Shown piece by piece: positions 10,501 to 19,381 of a stretch of 56,855 nt of DNA (positions are counted from its first letter, which is position 1; each line of letters starts with the position of its first letter). This stretch comes from CAZFDT01 sp964518335 (GTDB lineage: Bacteria; Planctomycetota; Phycisphaerae; Phycisphaerales; Phycisphaeraceae), in contig CAZFDT010000032.1 of the NCBI GenBank assembly GCA_964518335.1, positions 1 through 56,855 of the forward strand, in the 5' to 3' direction. A program made the position numbers and the translations under genes. Under the pieces are notes generated by a model, which was given only the letters and a program-made list of their open reading frames with translations, was not told the DNA's origin and did no database searches.

Positions 10501-12048
10501 ATTGTTAACGGCGTGGTGGCCATCACCACGCAACGCGAGGCGTCAAAGAACGCCGATGTGCGCGTATATGACGTGCGTGACCTGATAGTGGCAGGAATGA
10601 CCCCCGAGCGGCTGGTGCAGGCCGCGCAAGCCACGAAGCGACCTGAACCTGAACACGTGACCACAGCTACGCCTCCGCCCGCGCTCATCCCCGTCAACCC
10701 CTGGACCCTCGCCGCGCAGGACGCGCAATCGACGTTCGCCATCGACGTGGACACGGCGTCGTACGGCATCGCGCGGCGGTATATCCGGCAGGGGTTCCTG
10801 CCGCCGCTGCACACCGTGCGGATGGAGGAGTTCGTCAACGCCTTCGACTACAACTATCCGACGGGCTGCGACAGTGGCCGCATGTTCGCCGTCCACGCCC
10901 AGGCCGCGCCGGCCCCGTTCGCGCCGGCGGGGCAGAATGTCGTGCTGCTCAAGGTCGGCGTGCGCGGCAAAGTGATCGGCCGCGACCAGCTCAAGCCCGC
11001 CAACCTCACGTTCGTCATCGACACCTCCGGCTCGATGGACCGGCCCGACCGCCTGCCGCTGGTCAAGCGCTCGCTGCGCATGCTGCTGGACCAGCTCGAC
11101 CCCGCCGACCGCGTGTCGATCGTGACCTACGGCACGCAGCCGAGCCTGATGCTCGAAGCCGCGCCGGCCGGCGACAAGCAGCGCATCGTCAGCGTGATCG
11201 ACTCGCTGCAGTGCGGCGGCACGACAAACCTTGGCGCGGGCGTCGAGGTGGGCTATCAGATCGCGGCGCGGCACTACACCAGCGGGGCGGTCAACCGCGT
11301 GGTCCTCTGCAGCGACGGCGTGGCCAATGTCGGGCCGCAGTTGGCGGAAGAGATGCTTTCTCGCGTGGAAAGCTTCCGAGGGCAAGGCATTGGGATGACC
11401 AGCGTCGGCTTTGGCACCGGCACGTACGACGACCGCATGCTCGAACAGCTCGCCAACAAGGGCGACGGCCGCTATCTCTACGTCGGCAGCGACCGCGATG
11501 CGCGGGAGGCGTTCGTCGAGGACATGGCCGCCACGCTGCCCACGATCGCTCGCAACGTCAAGATCCAGGTCGAGTTCGACCCCCGGTCTGTGCGACGGTA
11601 TCGGCTGATCGGCTACGAGAACCGCGACGTCGCCGACGTGGATTTCCGCAACGACGCGGTCAAGGGCGGCGAAGTCGGCAGCGGCAAGAGCGCCACGGCG
11701 CTGTACGAACTGGAACTCGCGCCCGGCAGCGAACGGGGAGACATGGGCCGCGTGTTCGTGCGTTACGAGGATACGGTGACGGGTCAGGTGGCCGAGGTGG
11801 TGACGCCGCTGGGCCGCGACAAGATCCGTACCCGCAGCCCGCAGGACTCGCCGCGGTTCTACCTGGCCGCGTGCGCCGCCGAGTTCGCCGAGCTTCTGCG
11901 CGAAAGTGAACACGCCCAGGGCGGGAACCTGCCGGGGGTGTCGAGCGTCCTTCAACAGGTGTGCAACGTGCTGCCGTTGGATCAGCGTGCGGCTGAGTTG
12001 CTGGAGCTGGTGCGCAAGGCCGAAGGCTTGCCTCGCGCGACGCAGTGA
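7594..12048 (+). CDS. Giant anti-sigma-like / pseudopilin-like / VWA fusion protein
   Basis: 1484 residues with several domains in order. Residues 1-60: short helical anti-sigma-like region without a zinc motif. About 55-77: Gly/Ser-rich linker encoded by 15-nt repeats. 110-132: one transmembrane helix running straight into a pseudopilin-type text (LPTLGVARRTS, AQLRGIHQGLV) that lacks the prepilin cleavage motif. About 480-640: helical, Gln-rich. About 660-745: polysaccharide-export-like domain (VPGDRVAMSMFDKADLD). About 885-990: STN/secretin-type short domain. About 1045-1480: YfbK-type von Willebrand factor A domain with a MIDAS motif DTSGS at Asp1143 and a DUF3520-like tail. The gene directly follows the ECF sigma factor and overlaps or abuts the next gene. 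I infer a membrane-anchored regulator that senses the envelope through its periplasmic part. The exact partners are unknown. Confidence 0.85.
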   Translation: MTRDEADNLLALLVADELDEPTKAALLAYLDTDADLRDKLRDMRVAYHLTQQLAEANSSGGRSSGGRTSGGYTSGGLRLSETHRQSLLDQIHLQSRPLRFALFHPTPRTLRYLAAAAVVLFSVSLLTSMLPTLGVARRTSRQMQASAQLRGIHQGLVVEGQDRGGEYASDLGVLVEKGFVAPEYLISPQDNKQVPADFDKLSSEAKRQWAREQGSYAFIAPGERESLDGNKVVGFEKFSGSKKGVSVVFDDNSVRHMPADEARKLIERQTGLSVEAATAMSERGSTLASVPMDQRAFSESRWAGATALNDQVAYGNTRGPASTNGRGGSSESAKVSDERLARRSKSNDAASAVVDQPVREIQSQLKTDLAPKSAERFARTFDDRGGQAGDAYDDLWRSPSAPATPTPAPTDQIARHRDELSGRLYALQTDSEAETRSLRRNMYFESARVEDTSKLAHGSVTLDVEGTVRGDTRRVEMGRRPDLGPPTVAQDGVGLSLKGGNVSGVAGEMSAPTGGVPDASVAQPLPQVAREEALEQARAQLQQVVSDPTELVHEAQKKLQAGDYWGARDALEQAKDYLPPDDRPARKSGEAMKEMAQAMDDVQTLAPAMPPEQRESLRHGVAVMQKRLELAERITPMVEQAQAMEQMAQQMEATEAPAGPPPEPVLVPGDRVAMSMFDKADLDKERAFQATIDKQGRVAVPGMGYVEAAGMTPTQLQAAVEGRLRESKPADLGDVRDGAVAVIVQGKPGADGRTYEVSDLLTQVPDFTNAPEFDLNEALSNTQSGASNEGGAGKGTSLFGDAPATPDEGTTRGELVEQIVSLIQDTVGTPQEWAALGGDVSSIRELNGNLIVKGTPRQHHEITGLLAQIRGQAAPPMKADSDASQRVALRLREPVPVNFEANKLGHVLDYLRNTSGVSFSVNWPVLEAAGIERDMPITLKLGSIPAEEALGMVLKEASAANEFEPVEFNIVNGVVAITTQREASKNADVRVYDVRDLIVAGMTPERLVQAAQATKRPEPEHVTTATPPPALIPVNPWTLAAQDAQSTFAIDVDTASYGIARRYIRQGFLPPLHTVRMEEFVNAFDYNYPTGCDSGRMFAVHAQAAPAPFAPAGQNVVLLKVGVRGKVIGRDQLKPANLTFVIDTSGSMDRPDRLPLVKRSLRMLLDQLDPADRVSIVTYGTQPSLMLEAAPAGDKQRIVSVIDSLQCGGTTNLGAGVEVGYQIAARHYTSGAVNRVVLCSDGVANVGPQLAEEMLSRVESFRGQGIGMTSVGFGTGTYDDRMLEQLANKGDGRYLYVGSDRDAREAFVEDMAATLPTIARNVKIQVEFDPRSVRRYRLIGYENRDVADVDFRNDAVKGGEVGSGKSATALYELELAPGSERGDMGRVFVRYEDTVTGQVAEVVTPLGRDKIRTRSPQDSPRFYLAACAAEFAELLRESEHAQGGNLPGVSSVLQQVCNVLPLDQRAAELLELVRKAEGLPRATQ
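7764..7833 (+). repeat. In-frame 15-nt tandem repeat plus 14-mer motif
   Basis: Four 15-nt units (consensus CASTTCCGGSGGGNN, starts 7764, 7779, 7794, 7809) encode an SSGGR-type linker. The fourth runs into the 14-mer GCTTGCGGCTTAGC (7820-7833), also present between sufC and sufD. The unit text ACTTCCGGGGGGT also matches the end of the dispersed element copy at 34.9 kb. Confidence 0.7.
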
Positions 12049-12071
12049 TCGACCGAATCTGTGAGGCACAT

Positions 12072-15000
12072 ATGAAATGCTGGGCGCTTCTTACCGTCGC
12101 ATGTTTCTGCTCGGTTGTCACCGCTCAGACCACGTCGCTGACGCCGACCATCGAGAACGTCACACTTGCCGGGCGCATCGACGGTGCGAACCTGTCGTTC
12201 GACCTGGCCTTTGACGTGACCACGCGGCGGGCTGACGAGGTGATCGAGCTGCTCAAGGGCGACGTTGTGGTGGAGTCGGTGTCGTCGCCGGCGACGGGGG
12301 CGAGACTCGGATACGACGCGCCCCAGGCAACCTACTCGATGGCGTTCGGCGCGGCAGGCCGACGGCACGTGGCGCTGACCTTCAGTGCCCGGGCCAACCC
12401 GGTGGGCGAGACGGCGTGGCGCGAGTCGGCGTTCGGCGTGCCCGCATCGGACGTGCGCGAGGTCACACTGGCGTGCGATCGCGCCGACCTGGAGCTCGAC
12501 TTGCCCGGTGCGGTGCGCGTCACCCGCCAGGTCGATGACGGTCGGCTCACGGTCACGGCGGTGCAGGGGGCGCAGCGCGTCTTCAGCGTGCGCTGGAAGC
12601 CGCAGGTGCAGGCCCTCGACGCCGAGCTGGTCGTCGCCGCCAACGTGCACACGATCGCGTCGCTGGGCGTCGCCTCGCTGCGCATCGACAACGTGTTCAC
12701 CTACGAGATCGCCCAGGGCAAGCTCGATGCGCTGGCGCTGCTCGTGCCCGAGGGCGTCAACGTCACGGCGGTGCGGGGCAAGCACATCCGTGACTGGTCC
12801 GTCGCTGCGTCTGAGCCGGGCAAGACTTCGCGCACGCTGACAGTGACGCTCAACCGCGCACAGACCGGCAGCTACATGTTGCAGGTCGTCGCCGAAACGC
12901 CGGTGCCGGCGTTGCCCGCGGCGTTGGACGTGCCGGTGGTCGAGCCGATGGGCGTGATCCGTGCCAGCGGTCACTTGGCGGTGGGCACCGATCACGCGAT
13001 CCAGATGGTGGTGCGTCAGTCGTCGTCGCTGTCGCAGGTGGATGCGGGGGCGATGCCGAAGGTGGTGTTTGACGCATCGCTGGCCAGGCCGATGCCCACA
13101 GAGCGCGCGTTTCACTACAGCTTCACCACAGTTCCCTATCGCTTGCGACTGGCGCTGGACCGCATCGTTCCTGCCTTCGACGCAGCGTATCGCATGGTGG
13201 TGGGCGTGAGCGAAGACGACCTGGCGATCGACGCTGAAGTCGAGCTGGACGTGCGCGACGCGCCGATCCGCGAGGCGATGGTGAACGTGCCGGCGGGCTT
13301 CGCGGTGGTGGGCGTGGTGGGGGCGCAGGTCGAGGACTATCGCGTGATCGAAAAGAGTTCCACCGACCAGGCCGGGTCGTCGTTGCGCGTGCAGTTCAGG
13401 GAGCCGGTGCTCGGCCGCAGCGCGTTTCGCCTGCGCCTGGAGCTTGGCCGCACCCCGCTGGACGGGCAGCAGTCCATCACCGCGATGACCGTGGCCGACG
13501 CCAAGGCGCAGCGCGGTCACATCATCATCGCCGTCGAGGACGGCATCCGCGTCGATCCGCCGGTGATGAGCGGCCAGTCCATCCGCGAGATCAACACCGC
13601 CTCGGCCCCGATGCGCGTCGCCACCGCACAGTTCGCCTATCGCTTCCGCGATATCGACTGGCAACTGCAGCTTCGCCCCGCACGCAAGCCCGCCGGCGTG
13701 CGCAACGAAGCGTTCCATCTGGTCACCATCGGCGAAGGCGTGGCCGTCACCAGCGCCGCGTTCAGCTACTTCATCACCGGCTCGCCGATCGACCGCTTCG
13801 ACTTCGTGATCGATCCGCGCGTGGAGAACGTCGAGTTCGTCGGCGCCGACGTGCGGCGCTGGGACCGCGATGCCGAAGATCCGTCGCGCTGGACCGTCAC
13901 GCTGCAGCGCAAGGTCGAGGGCGACTTCAACCTGGGTTTGACGTTCAGCCAGCCGCTGCGCGAGCCCGAGGCCGGCGGCGACGCGCCGCTGCTCATCGCC
14001 GCGGCCATGGCGGCGGATGTCGAGTCGCAGGCGGGCTTCGTCGCGCTCGCCAGCCATCTGCACGTAAACGTCACGCCGCTGGCGGCCGGGCCGCACGGCC
14101 TTATCGAAATCAACCGCGACGAACTGCCGGCCAACTATCGCCTGCTCGTCAGCGCCCCGCTGCTGCGGTCGTTCAAGCACGTGGGTGAGGCGTCGCCATC
14201 GCTGGTCAACGTGCAGACGTACGACCGCGGCACGCTGCTGCCGGCCGTTGTCGAGTTTGCCCAGATTGAGTCGTGGATTGTGCCGCGGGCCGGCGACCGC
14301 GCCGAGTCGCACACGCGCGTGCGCTACATCGTCAAGAACTCGTCGCAGCAGTTTCTCACCTTGAAGATGCCACAGGGCGTCGAGGTCTGGAGCGCGCGGC
14401 AACTGGACGATCCGGCTGCGGCCAGCGACGCCCAGGGACGGCGCCTGGCGATGGTGCGCGATGACACGGCCGGCCTGCTCATGGTCCCGATCCCCCGGCC
14501 ACGCGATCCCAATTCGCCGATCACCATCGAGGTGGAGTACGGCCAGGTGCATCCGTCGCTGGGATGGGGCGGTCGCATCGACGTGGCCGCGCCGCAGACC
14601 GGCGCCGACGGGACGTTTGACCAATGGCACGTGCATGTGCCCGCGGACTGGGCGATTTCGCCCGCCAACGGCGGGGACCCCACGCTCAAGCCCGCCCCCC
14701 GCCTGGTGCGACGCGGCGATCTTCGCGCAGTGCTGCACGGCGTCGGCGCCAGCTGGGCCGACGGCCTCGAGCGCGCCCTACGCTACCCCGCATACGCCAT
14801 CGTCGGCATCATCGTCGCTGCAGTGGTCCTACTGACGGCGATCTTCTCCCGGCGGCATTTCGGCGACGTGGCGATGCTGCTGGCGGCGTTGATCGTGGTG
14901 GGCGTCGGCGTCATGGCAGCCTCGGGAACCACCTTCGCCCATCGCATCCACCAGCCCGACGACCTCACGTCCGTGACTTTCACCCGCGTGATCGATCTCA

Positions 15001-18000
15001 AGGAAGGTGAGCCGTTGGTCGCCCTGGCGCGCGTGGTGCCCTTGTGGCGACAGAACCTGGGATTCGTGAGCATGGTGATCGTCCCGGCGGTGGCGCTGGT
15101 GTGCCTGATCGGAGCATCGCTGGCGCCCGGGCGGCGGGCGGCGCTGATCGCGCTGGGCGTGACGGGTCTCTTGTTGAGTGTCAGCCGTCTTCCGCAGGCG
15201 ACGCCGTGGCTGGGGCACGCGATGACCTGGGGCCTGCCCGTGCTTCTGGCGGTGCTGGCGGCGATTCGCCTGGCACGGCGGGCCAAGGCGTCGCCGCCGC
15301 CGGTGGCGGACATGGGCGGCGTGCCAGCGGTCACGGCCACGCTGCTGCTGGCGGTCATGCTGCTGTCCGGCTGTGCGGCGACCGACACCGTCGAAATCAA
15401 GCTCGACACGGTGGCACTGCAGCGATTGGACGTGACGATGTCCGCCGAGGCCGACGCCATGAGCGTCGAGATGCGCGTGGAGGCCGTGGTGGACAAGCCC
15501 ACGCGCGTGACGCTTCTGGACGATCGCACGATCCTGCTTTCGGCGGAGCCACGCTCGCAGGTGCTGTCGCTGCAGCGCAGCGACAAGGGCTACGACCTGG
15601 TGATGAAAGCGGCGGGGCGGCACACGATGACGGTGCGGTGCCTGCGTCCCATGCCGGCCGCAGACGATTCGCAGCTTCGCCGATTCGACATGGCCCTGCC
15701 GCAGGCGATGAGTAAGCGCATGACGCTGACGCTGCCCCAGACAGGCGTGGATGTCGTGGCGACGACCGCCATCCGACAGGAGCGACGCGAAGCCGACGGC
15801 ACGACAGTGGTCGAGGCGACGCTGGGGCCCAATGATCCGATCGATCTGGCATGGCGGCCGCGCGAGCGACAGCGCGAGCGCGAGGCGACGTCCTTTTTCG
15901 CCACGGTGACCGGTGTGCATCGTCTGGACACCGGCGTGGTCAGCGGCGTGCATGAAATCAGGCTGCAGATCGCTCAGGGCCAACTCGATCGTCTGCAGGC
16001 GGTGGTGCCCGCCGAGTTCACCGTCACCGCGCTGCAGGGCGAGGCGATCGGAGCGTGGCGGTTCGATTCGCAGTCGCGTCTGCTCGACGTGAGACTGGCG
16101 CGGCCCGCCAGCGGCGACTACGCGCTGCGCGTGCATACGCAGATGCCCGTGGGCGCGATGCCGTTTCGGGCGACGTTCGCGCCGCTGCGCGTGCGCGAGG
16201 CGGTGCGTCAGACTGCGTCGGTGGGCTTGGCGACGACCGATGCCGTGTTCGCTGCCGTCGAGAGCGGCGCCCCCGCGCTGAACGCCGACGATTTTGCTCG
16301 AGACGTGCAGTCGCTGCTGGCGGCGCTGGGACCGGTGCAGGGCGTGCGCGCGGCCTATCGCATGGACGACCCCCGCGACACGATGGCCGCCACGCTTGCC
16401 GCCGTCGAGCCCGAGCTGCGCACCCTCGAGAGCGCCAGCTTCACCGTCACGGATGAACGGCTGGTGTATAACGGTCGCCTGACGCTGGCGATCGCCAAGG
16501 CCGGCGTGTTCTCGGCCAACCTGCTGATTCCCGACGGGTACGACATCGACGCGCTGGCGGCGCCGCAGGTCGGCCACTGGGACGAGTCGGTGGTGGACGG
16601 TCGGCGGGTGGCCACGGTCCACTTCACCAATCGCGTGCTGGGCGACGTGCCGCTGCAGTTGACGCTCAGCCGGCCGGTGGCGGGTCTGCCATCGTCGCTG
16701 GACGTGCCGCGCCTGGAAGTGCCGGGCGTGCTCAAGCACACCGGACAGGTGGTCATCACCGCCGACCGGGGCGTGCGTCTGGCGGTGTCGAAGCGCGAGG
16801 GCGTCAGCGAGCTGGACCCCGCCTCGCTGGGCGTCGGCGACGCCAACGCCATCGTGTTCCGCCTGCTTCGGCCCACGTGGTCGCTGCAGTTATCCACCGA
16901 GCAGGTCGAGCCGCGCATCAGCGTCGAGGCCCTGCACGTCGCGCGCGTCGGCGACGGGCTGGTGCGTCACACGCACCACCTGCGCTACGCCTTCCACCAT
17001 GCCGGGAGCAAGATATTCGACGTGCGCCTGCCCGTCGGCGCCGCGGCTGTGCTGATCCAGGGTCCGCGCATCGCTCGCGTGCAGCCCCTGGACACGCCCG
17101 ATACCTGGCGGGTCGAGCTGACCGGCCGGTGGTTCGACACCGACGGGCAACTGCCGCTGACCGTGCAGTACGAGACGCTCTACGACGGCGGCTCGGGCGA
17201 GCTGGCCCTGCAGAGCGTGCGGACCGATGCGAGCCTGCAACGCGGCTATGTCGTGGTCTTCGGCGGCGAGCGCGTCGAGCTGTCCGCGGCGGCGACCGGC
17301 GCGTCGCTGCAGTCGGCGGACGCCCGAACTCTGCCCCGCGAGTTCGGCGCCGGCGACCTCTCCAGCGCCGCGCTCTGCTACCGCTCGGCCACAGGCGACT
17401 ACACGCTCAGGCTCAATGCCGCACGCCGTCCCGCCGCCGCGTTGCTCGAGGCCGACGTGCAGGCCGTCACGATCGACACCGTCGTCACGGAGCACGGCCA
17501 GACGATCAGCGACGTGCTGCTGCAGTTGCGCGTGGCGGGCAAGCGCGACCTGCAGGCCGCGCTGCCGGGTGGCGCGGAGGTGTGGTCACTGCTGGTCAAC
17601 GGTCGCGCGGTCGTGCCGTCGATCCAGACCGATGCCGCCAATCGCCGCATCACGCTGATCCCCCTGGCGCAGACGGCCTCGGGCGATCTGCCCGTCGAGG
17701 TGCAGCTCACCTACGTCACGCCCGCCACCGCCGCCTCGCGCTGGAGCCGGCCGCGCCTGGAGGGCCCGCGCTTCGACCTGCCCCTTAAGAACGTCACCTG
17801 GCGTCTGTTCGTGCCCGACGATTTCGTATACCGCGACTTCGACGGCACGCTCGATCCCGTGCGCGAACGCATCGATGAGCCCGTGTTCACGCGCTATGAC
17901 GTGTCGGCCTATAACCGCCAGAACGAACTGGTGGTGCGCCGCAACCTGCAGAAAGCCGTCGAGGCCCAGACCCAGGCCGCCACTCTCGCGGAGCAGGGCC

Positions 18001-18581
18001 AACAGCGCGCCGCGCGGCAGCAGCTCGAGTCGGCGTGGTTCTACTCGCAGTCGGACGTCGGCCTCAACGAGGACGCGCGGGTGCAACTGCATCGCCTGGC
18101 CAAGGAGCAGGCGCTGGTGGGCCTGGTGGGCAACCGCAACCGACTGCGGCAGCAGACGACGCCCGCCCCTGAAAGTGATCCGGCAAACGCCCCGGCCAAT
18201 GTCTCCGCTTCCGAGCTGGGCGAAGAGTTCAGCCGGTCGCAGGTGGATCGGCTTCGCGGCGCCCTGGCCAAGCCCGACAGTGACAATCTCGACCTGATCT
18301 GCGCCCGCATCGTCGATGCGCAGCAGGCCATCACCGGCGCACCGGTCGCCCTGGCGGTGTCGATCCCCTTCCGCGGGCGGATGATCGAGTTCACCCGCGC
18401 GATCCAGGTCGAGCCCGATGCGGCGATGCACGTGTCCTTCACCGCCGCCACGCCACGGGTGGCCCGGCTCGACACCCCGCCGGTCTGGGCCGCGGCGGTG
18501 TTCGTCGCCCTGCTGCTGTCGTTCATCGCCATCCCGCGGATGCTGAGCGCGATCGATCGCCTCAGCGGCGAGGCGGTGTGA
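12072..18581 (+). CDS. Giant secreted / membrane-anchored beta-rich protein with internal duplication
   Basis: About 2169 residues from ATG 12072, chosen because TGAGG lies 5 nt upstream and the product then begins with a signal peptide (WALLTVACFCSVVTAQ). A GTG at 12045 would overlap the previous stop but puts extra residues before the signal. The N-half is beta-rich, followed by five probable transmembrane helices (about 905-925, 934-957, 1000-1020, 1028-1042, 1051-1070). A lipobox-like LLSGC (Cys1101) follows. The C-half repeats the N-half plan; compare IAQGKLDALALLVPEGVNVTA with IAQGQLDRLQAVVPAEFTVTA. A final helix lies near 2137-2156. The protein looks like two related proteins joined, the second having once been a lipoprotein. 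It is third in the ECF operon. Function unknown; an envelope sensor or structural role is inferred. Confidence 0.8.
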   Translation: MKCWALLTVACFCSVVTAQTTSLTPTIENVTLAGRIDGANLSFDLAFDVTTRRADEVIELLKGDVVVESVSSPATGARLGYDAPQATYSMAFGAAGRRHVALTFSARANPVGETAWRESAFGVPASDVREVTLACDRADLELDLPGAVRVTRQVDDGRLTVTAVQGAQRVFSVRWKPQVQALDAELVVAANVHTIASLGVASLRIDNVFTYEIAQGKLDALALLVPEGVNVTAVRGKHIRDWSVAASEPGKTSRTLTVTLNRAQTGSYMLQVVAETPVPALPAALDVPVVEPMGVIRASGHLAVGTDHAIQMVVRQSSSLSQVDAGAMPKVVFDASLARPMPTERAFHYSFTTVPYRLRLALDRIVPAFDAAYRMVVGVSEDDLAIDAEVELDVRDAPIREAMVNVPAGFAVVGVVGAQVEDYRVIEKSSTDQAGSSLRVQFREPVLGRSAFRLRLELGRTPLDGQQSITAMTVADAKAQRGHIIIAVEDGIRVDPPVMSGQSIREINTASAPMRVATAQFAYRFRDIDWQLQLRPARKPAGVRNEAFHLVTIGEGVAVTSAAFSYFITGSPIDRFDFVIDPRVENVEFVGADVRRWDRDAEDPSRWTVTLQRKVEGDFNLGLTFSQPLREPEAGGDAPLLIAAAMAADVESQAGFVALASHLHVNVTPLAAGPHGLIEINRDELPANYRLLVSAPLLRSFKHVGEASPSLVNVQTYDRGTLLPAVVEFAQIESWIVPRAGDRAESHTRVRYIVKNSSQQFLTLKMPQGVEVWSARQLDDPAAASDAQGRRLAMVRDDTAGLLMVPIPRPRDPNSPITIEVEYGQVHPSLGWGGRIDVAAPQTGADGTFDQWHVHVPADWAISPANGGDPTLKPAPRLVRRGDLRAVLHGVGASWADGLERALRYPAYAIVGIIVAAVVLLTAIFSRRHFGDVAMLLAALIVVGVGVMAASGTTFAHRIHQPDDLTSVTFTRVIDLKEGEPLVALARVVPLWRQNLGFVSMVIVPAVALVCLIGASLAPGRRAALIALGVTGLLLSVSRLPQATPWLGHAMTWGLPVLLAVLAAIRLARRAKASPPPVADMGGVPAVTATLLLAVMLLSGCAATDTVEIKLDTVALQRLDVTMSAEADAMSVEMRVEAVVDKPTRVTLLDDRTILLSAEPRSQVLSLQRSDKGYDLVMKAAGRHTMTVRCLRPMPAADDSQLRRFDMALPQAMSKRMTLTLPQTGVDVVATTAIRQERREADGTTVVEATLGPNDPIDLAWRPRERQREREATSFFATVTGVHRLDTGVVSGVHEIRLQIAQGQLDRLQAVVPAEFTVTALQGEAIGAWRFDSQSRLLDVRLARPASGDYALRVHTQMPVGAMPFRATFAPLRVREAVRQTASVGLATTDAVFAAVESGAPALNADDFARDVQSLLAALGPVQGVRAAYRMDDPRDTMAATLAAVEPELRTLESASFTVTDERLVYNGRLTLAIAKAGVFSANLLIPDGYDIDALAAPQVGHWDESVVDGRRVATVHFTNRVLGDVPLQLTLSRPVAGLPSSLDVPRLEVPGVLKHTGQVVITADRGVRLAVSKREGVSELDPASLGVGDANAIVFRLLRPTWSLQLSTEQVEPRISVEALHVARVGDGLVRHTHHLRYAFHHAGSKIFDVRLPVGAAAVLIQGPRIARVQPLDTPDTWRVELTGRWFDTDGQLPLTVQYETLYDGGSGELALQSVRTDASLQRGYVVVFGGERVELSAAATGASLQSADARTLPREFGAGDLSSAALCYRSATGDYTLRLNAARRPAAALLEADVQAVTIDTVVTEHGQTISDVLLQLRVAGKRDLQAALPGGAEVWSLLVNGRAVVPSIQTDAANRRITLIPLAQTASGDLPVEVQLTYVTPATAASRWSRPRLEGPRFDLPLKNVTWRLFVPDDFVYRDFDGTLDPVRERIDEPVFTRYDVSAYNRQNELVVRRNLQKAVEAQTQAATLAEQGQQRAARQQLESAWFYSQSDVGLNEDARVQLHRLAKEQALVGLVGNRNRLRQQTTPAPESDPANAPANVSASELGEEFSRSQVDRLRGALAKPDSDNLDLICARIVDAQQAITGAPVALAVSIPFRGRMIEFTRAIQVEPDAAMHVSFTAATPRVARLDTPPVWAAAVFVALLLSFIAIPRMLSAIDRLSGEAV

Positions 18582-18632
18582 GCCTGCCTGCTGGTGCATC
18601 GTCATGGGCTGGTGTAATGTCGTGGCATTGCC

Positions 18633-19325
18633 ATGGACTGGATGCACGCCACAGGGTGGTTCGTGTTGATTTGGATCGTTGTTTCCCTTGGGGGATTCGT
18701 GCCGCTGGTCCTGTTGATCTTCGCTGATTTCAGCGTGATGTCCGATCCCGGGCGAGAGCGGGATATTCTTGTGCGAGCGGCGAAGGCGATTGGTGAGCGG
18801 TGGCTGACGACCAATGGGTTTGAGCCGGAGGGTGTGCTGGCGCCGCTGGGCGTGACGCTGGCGATGTTTCGCCACACGCCGACACACACCGCCCTGGTGG
18901 TGTACCTGGGCCAGACCACGTGCCACACGGATTTTGTGACCATCTTTGCGAACCACGTCGGCGTCACGACCGCCAGCACCGTCAACGGCGTGGCCGCGCC
19001 GCCAGCGCCAGGAACGGTGATGCAATGCCTGCCGTCGTCGTCGCTTGCCGAGCGCTGGCGGGCGCATCAGGACGGCGTGGCGTTGATTGGCGCCGGGACG
19101 AGCGCCGCGCCGGTGGCGATGGGCAGCATCGAGACGGAGATGGCCGCCGCGGTGCGTCGTCAGTGCCGTCACATCTTCGCGCATCCGTGGCTGGTGCTCG
19201 CGTTGCCGTATCGCTTCTTCGTGACGCGGTGGCGATATCGCAACGTGACGGTGGCGCAGCAGATCGAGCGTGGCTGGGTGAGCCTGGCGCGGCTGGCGCG
19301 GCAGGTGCAGTTGGCAGACGGGTGA
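18633..19325 (+). CDS. Membrane protein of unknown function
   Basis: A 230-residue protein. It has a strong N-terminal hydrophobic stretch (WFVLIWIVVSLGGFVPLVLLIF) and a second moderately hydrophobic segment near residue 190 (PWLVLALPYRFF). The middle part is soluble and alpha/beta-like, with a pair of Cys in TTCHTDF and MQCLP. No family is recognised. It follows the giant protein by 51 nt on the same strand and may be read with it, but it differs in composition and could be independent. The downstream IclR gene has its own promoter. Confidence 0.6.
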   Translation: MDWMHATGWFVLIWIVVSLGGFVPLVLLIFADFSVMSDPGRERDILVRAAKAIGERWLTTNGFEPEGVLAPLGVTLAMFRHTPTHTALVVYLGQTTCHTDFVTIFANHVGVTTASTVNGVAAPPAPGTVMQCLPSSSLAERWRAHQDGVALIGAGTSAAPVAMGSIETEMAAAVRRQCRHIFAHPWLVLALPYRFFVTRWRYRNVTVAQQIERGWVSLARLARQVQLADG

Positions 19326-19347
19326 AGGGTCCAAGGGGCGGCGGGCC

Positions 19348-19381
19348 TTGACGCCCCGACGCGCGATGCTATTATAGCATC
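19348..19381 (+). promoter_or_regulatory. Promoter with palindromic operator of the iclR-type gene
   Basis: TTGACG (19348-19353), a 16-nt spacer and TATTAT (19370-19375) make a strong sigma70-type promoter whose start site would fall at or beside the ATG at 19382. A perfect palindrome, GATGCTA-TTA-TAGCATC (19365-19381), covers the -10 and ends at the base before the ATG. It is a good candidate operator for autorepression by the IclR protein. No Shine-Dalgarno is possible in such a message. Confidence 0.7.

Noticed and set aside
12045..12072. GTG at 12045 as the start of the giant protein
   Set aside because: The ATG at 12072 has TGAGG at the right distance and begins a clear signal peptide; the GTG would add nine residues before it.
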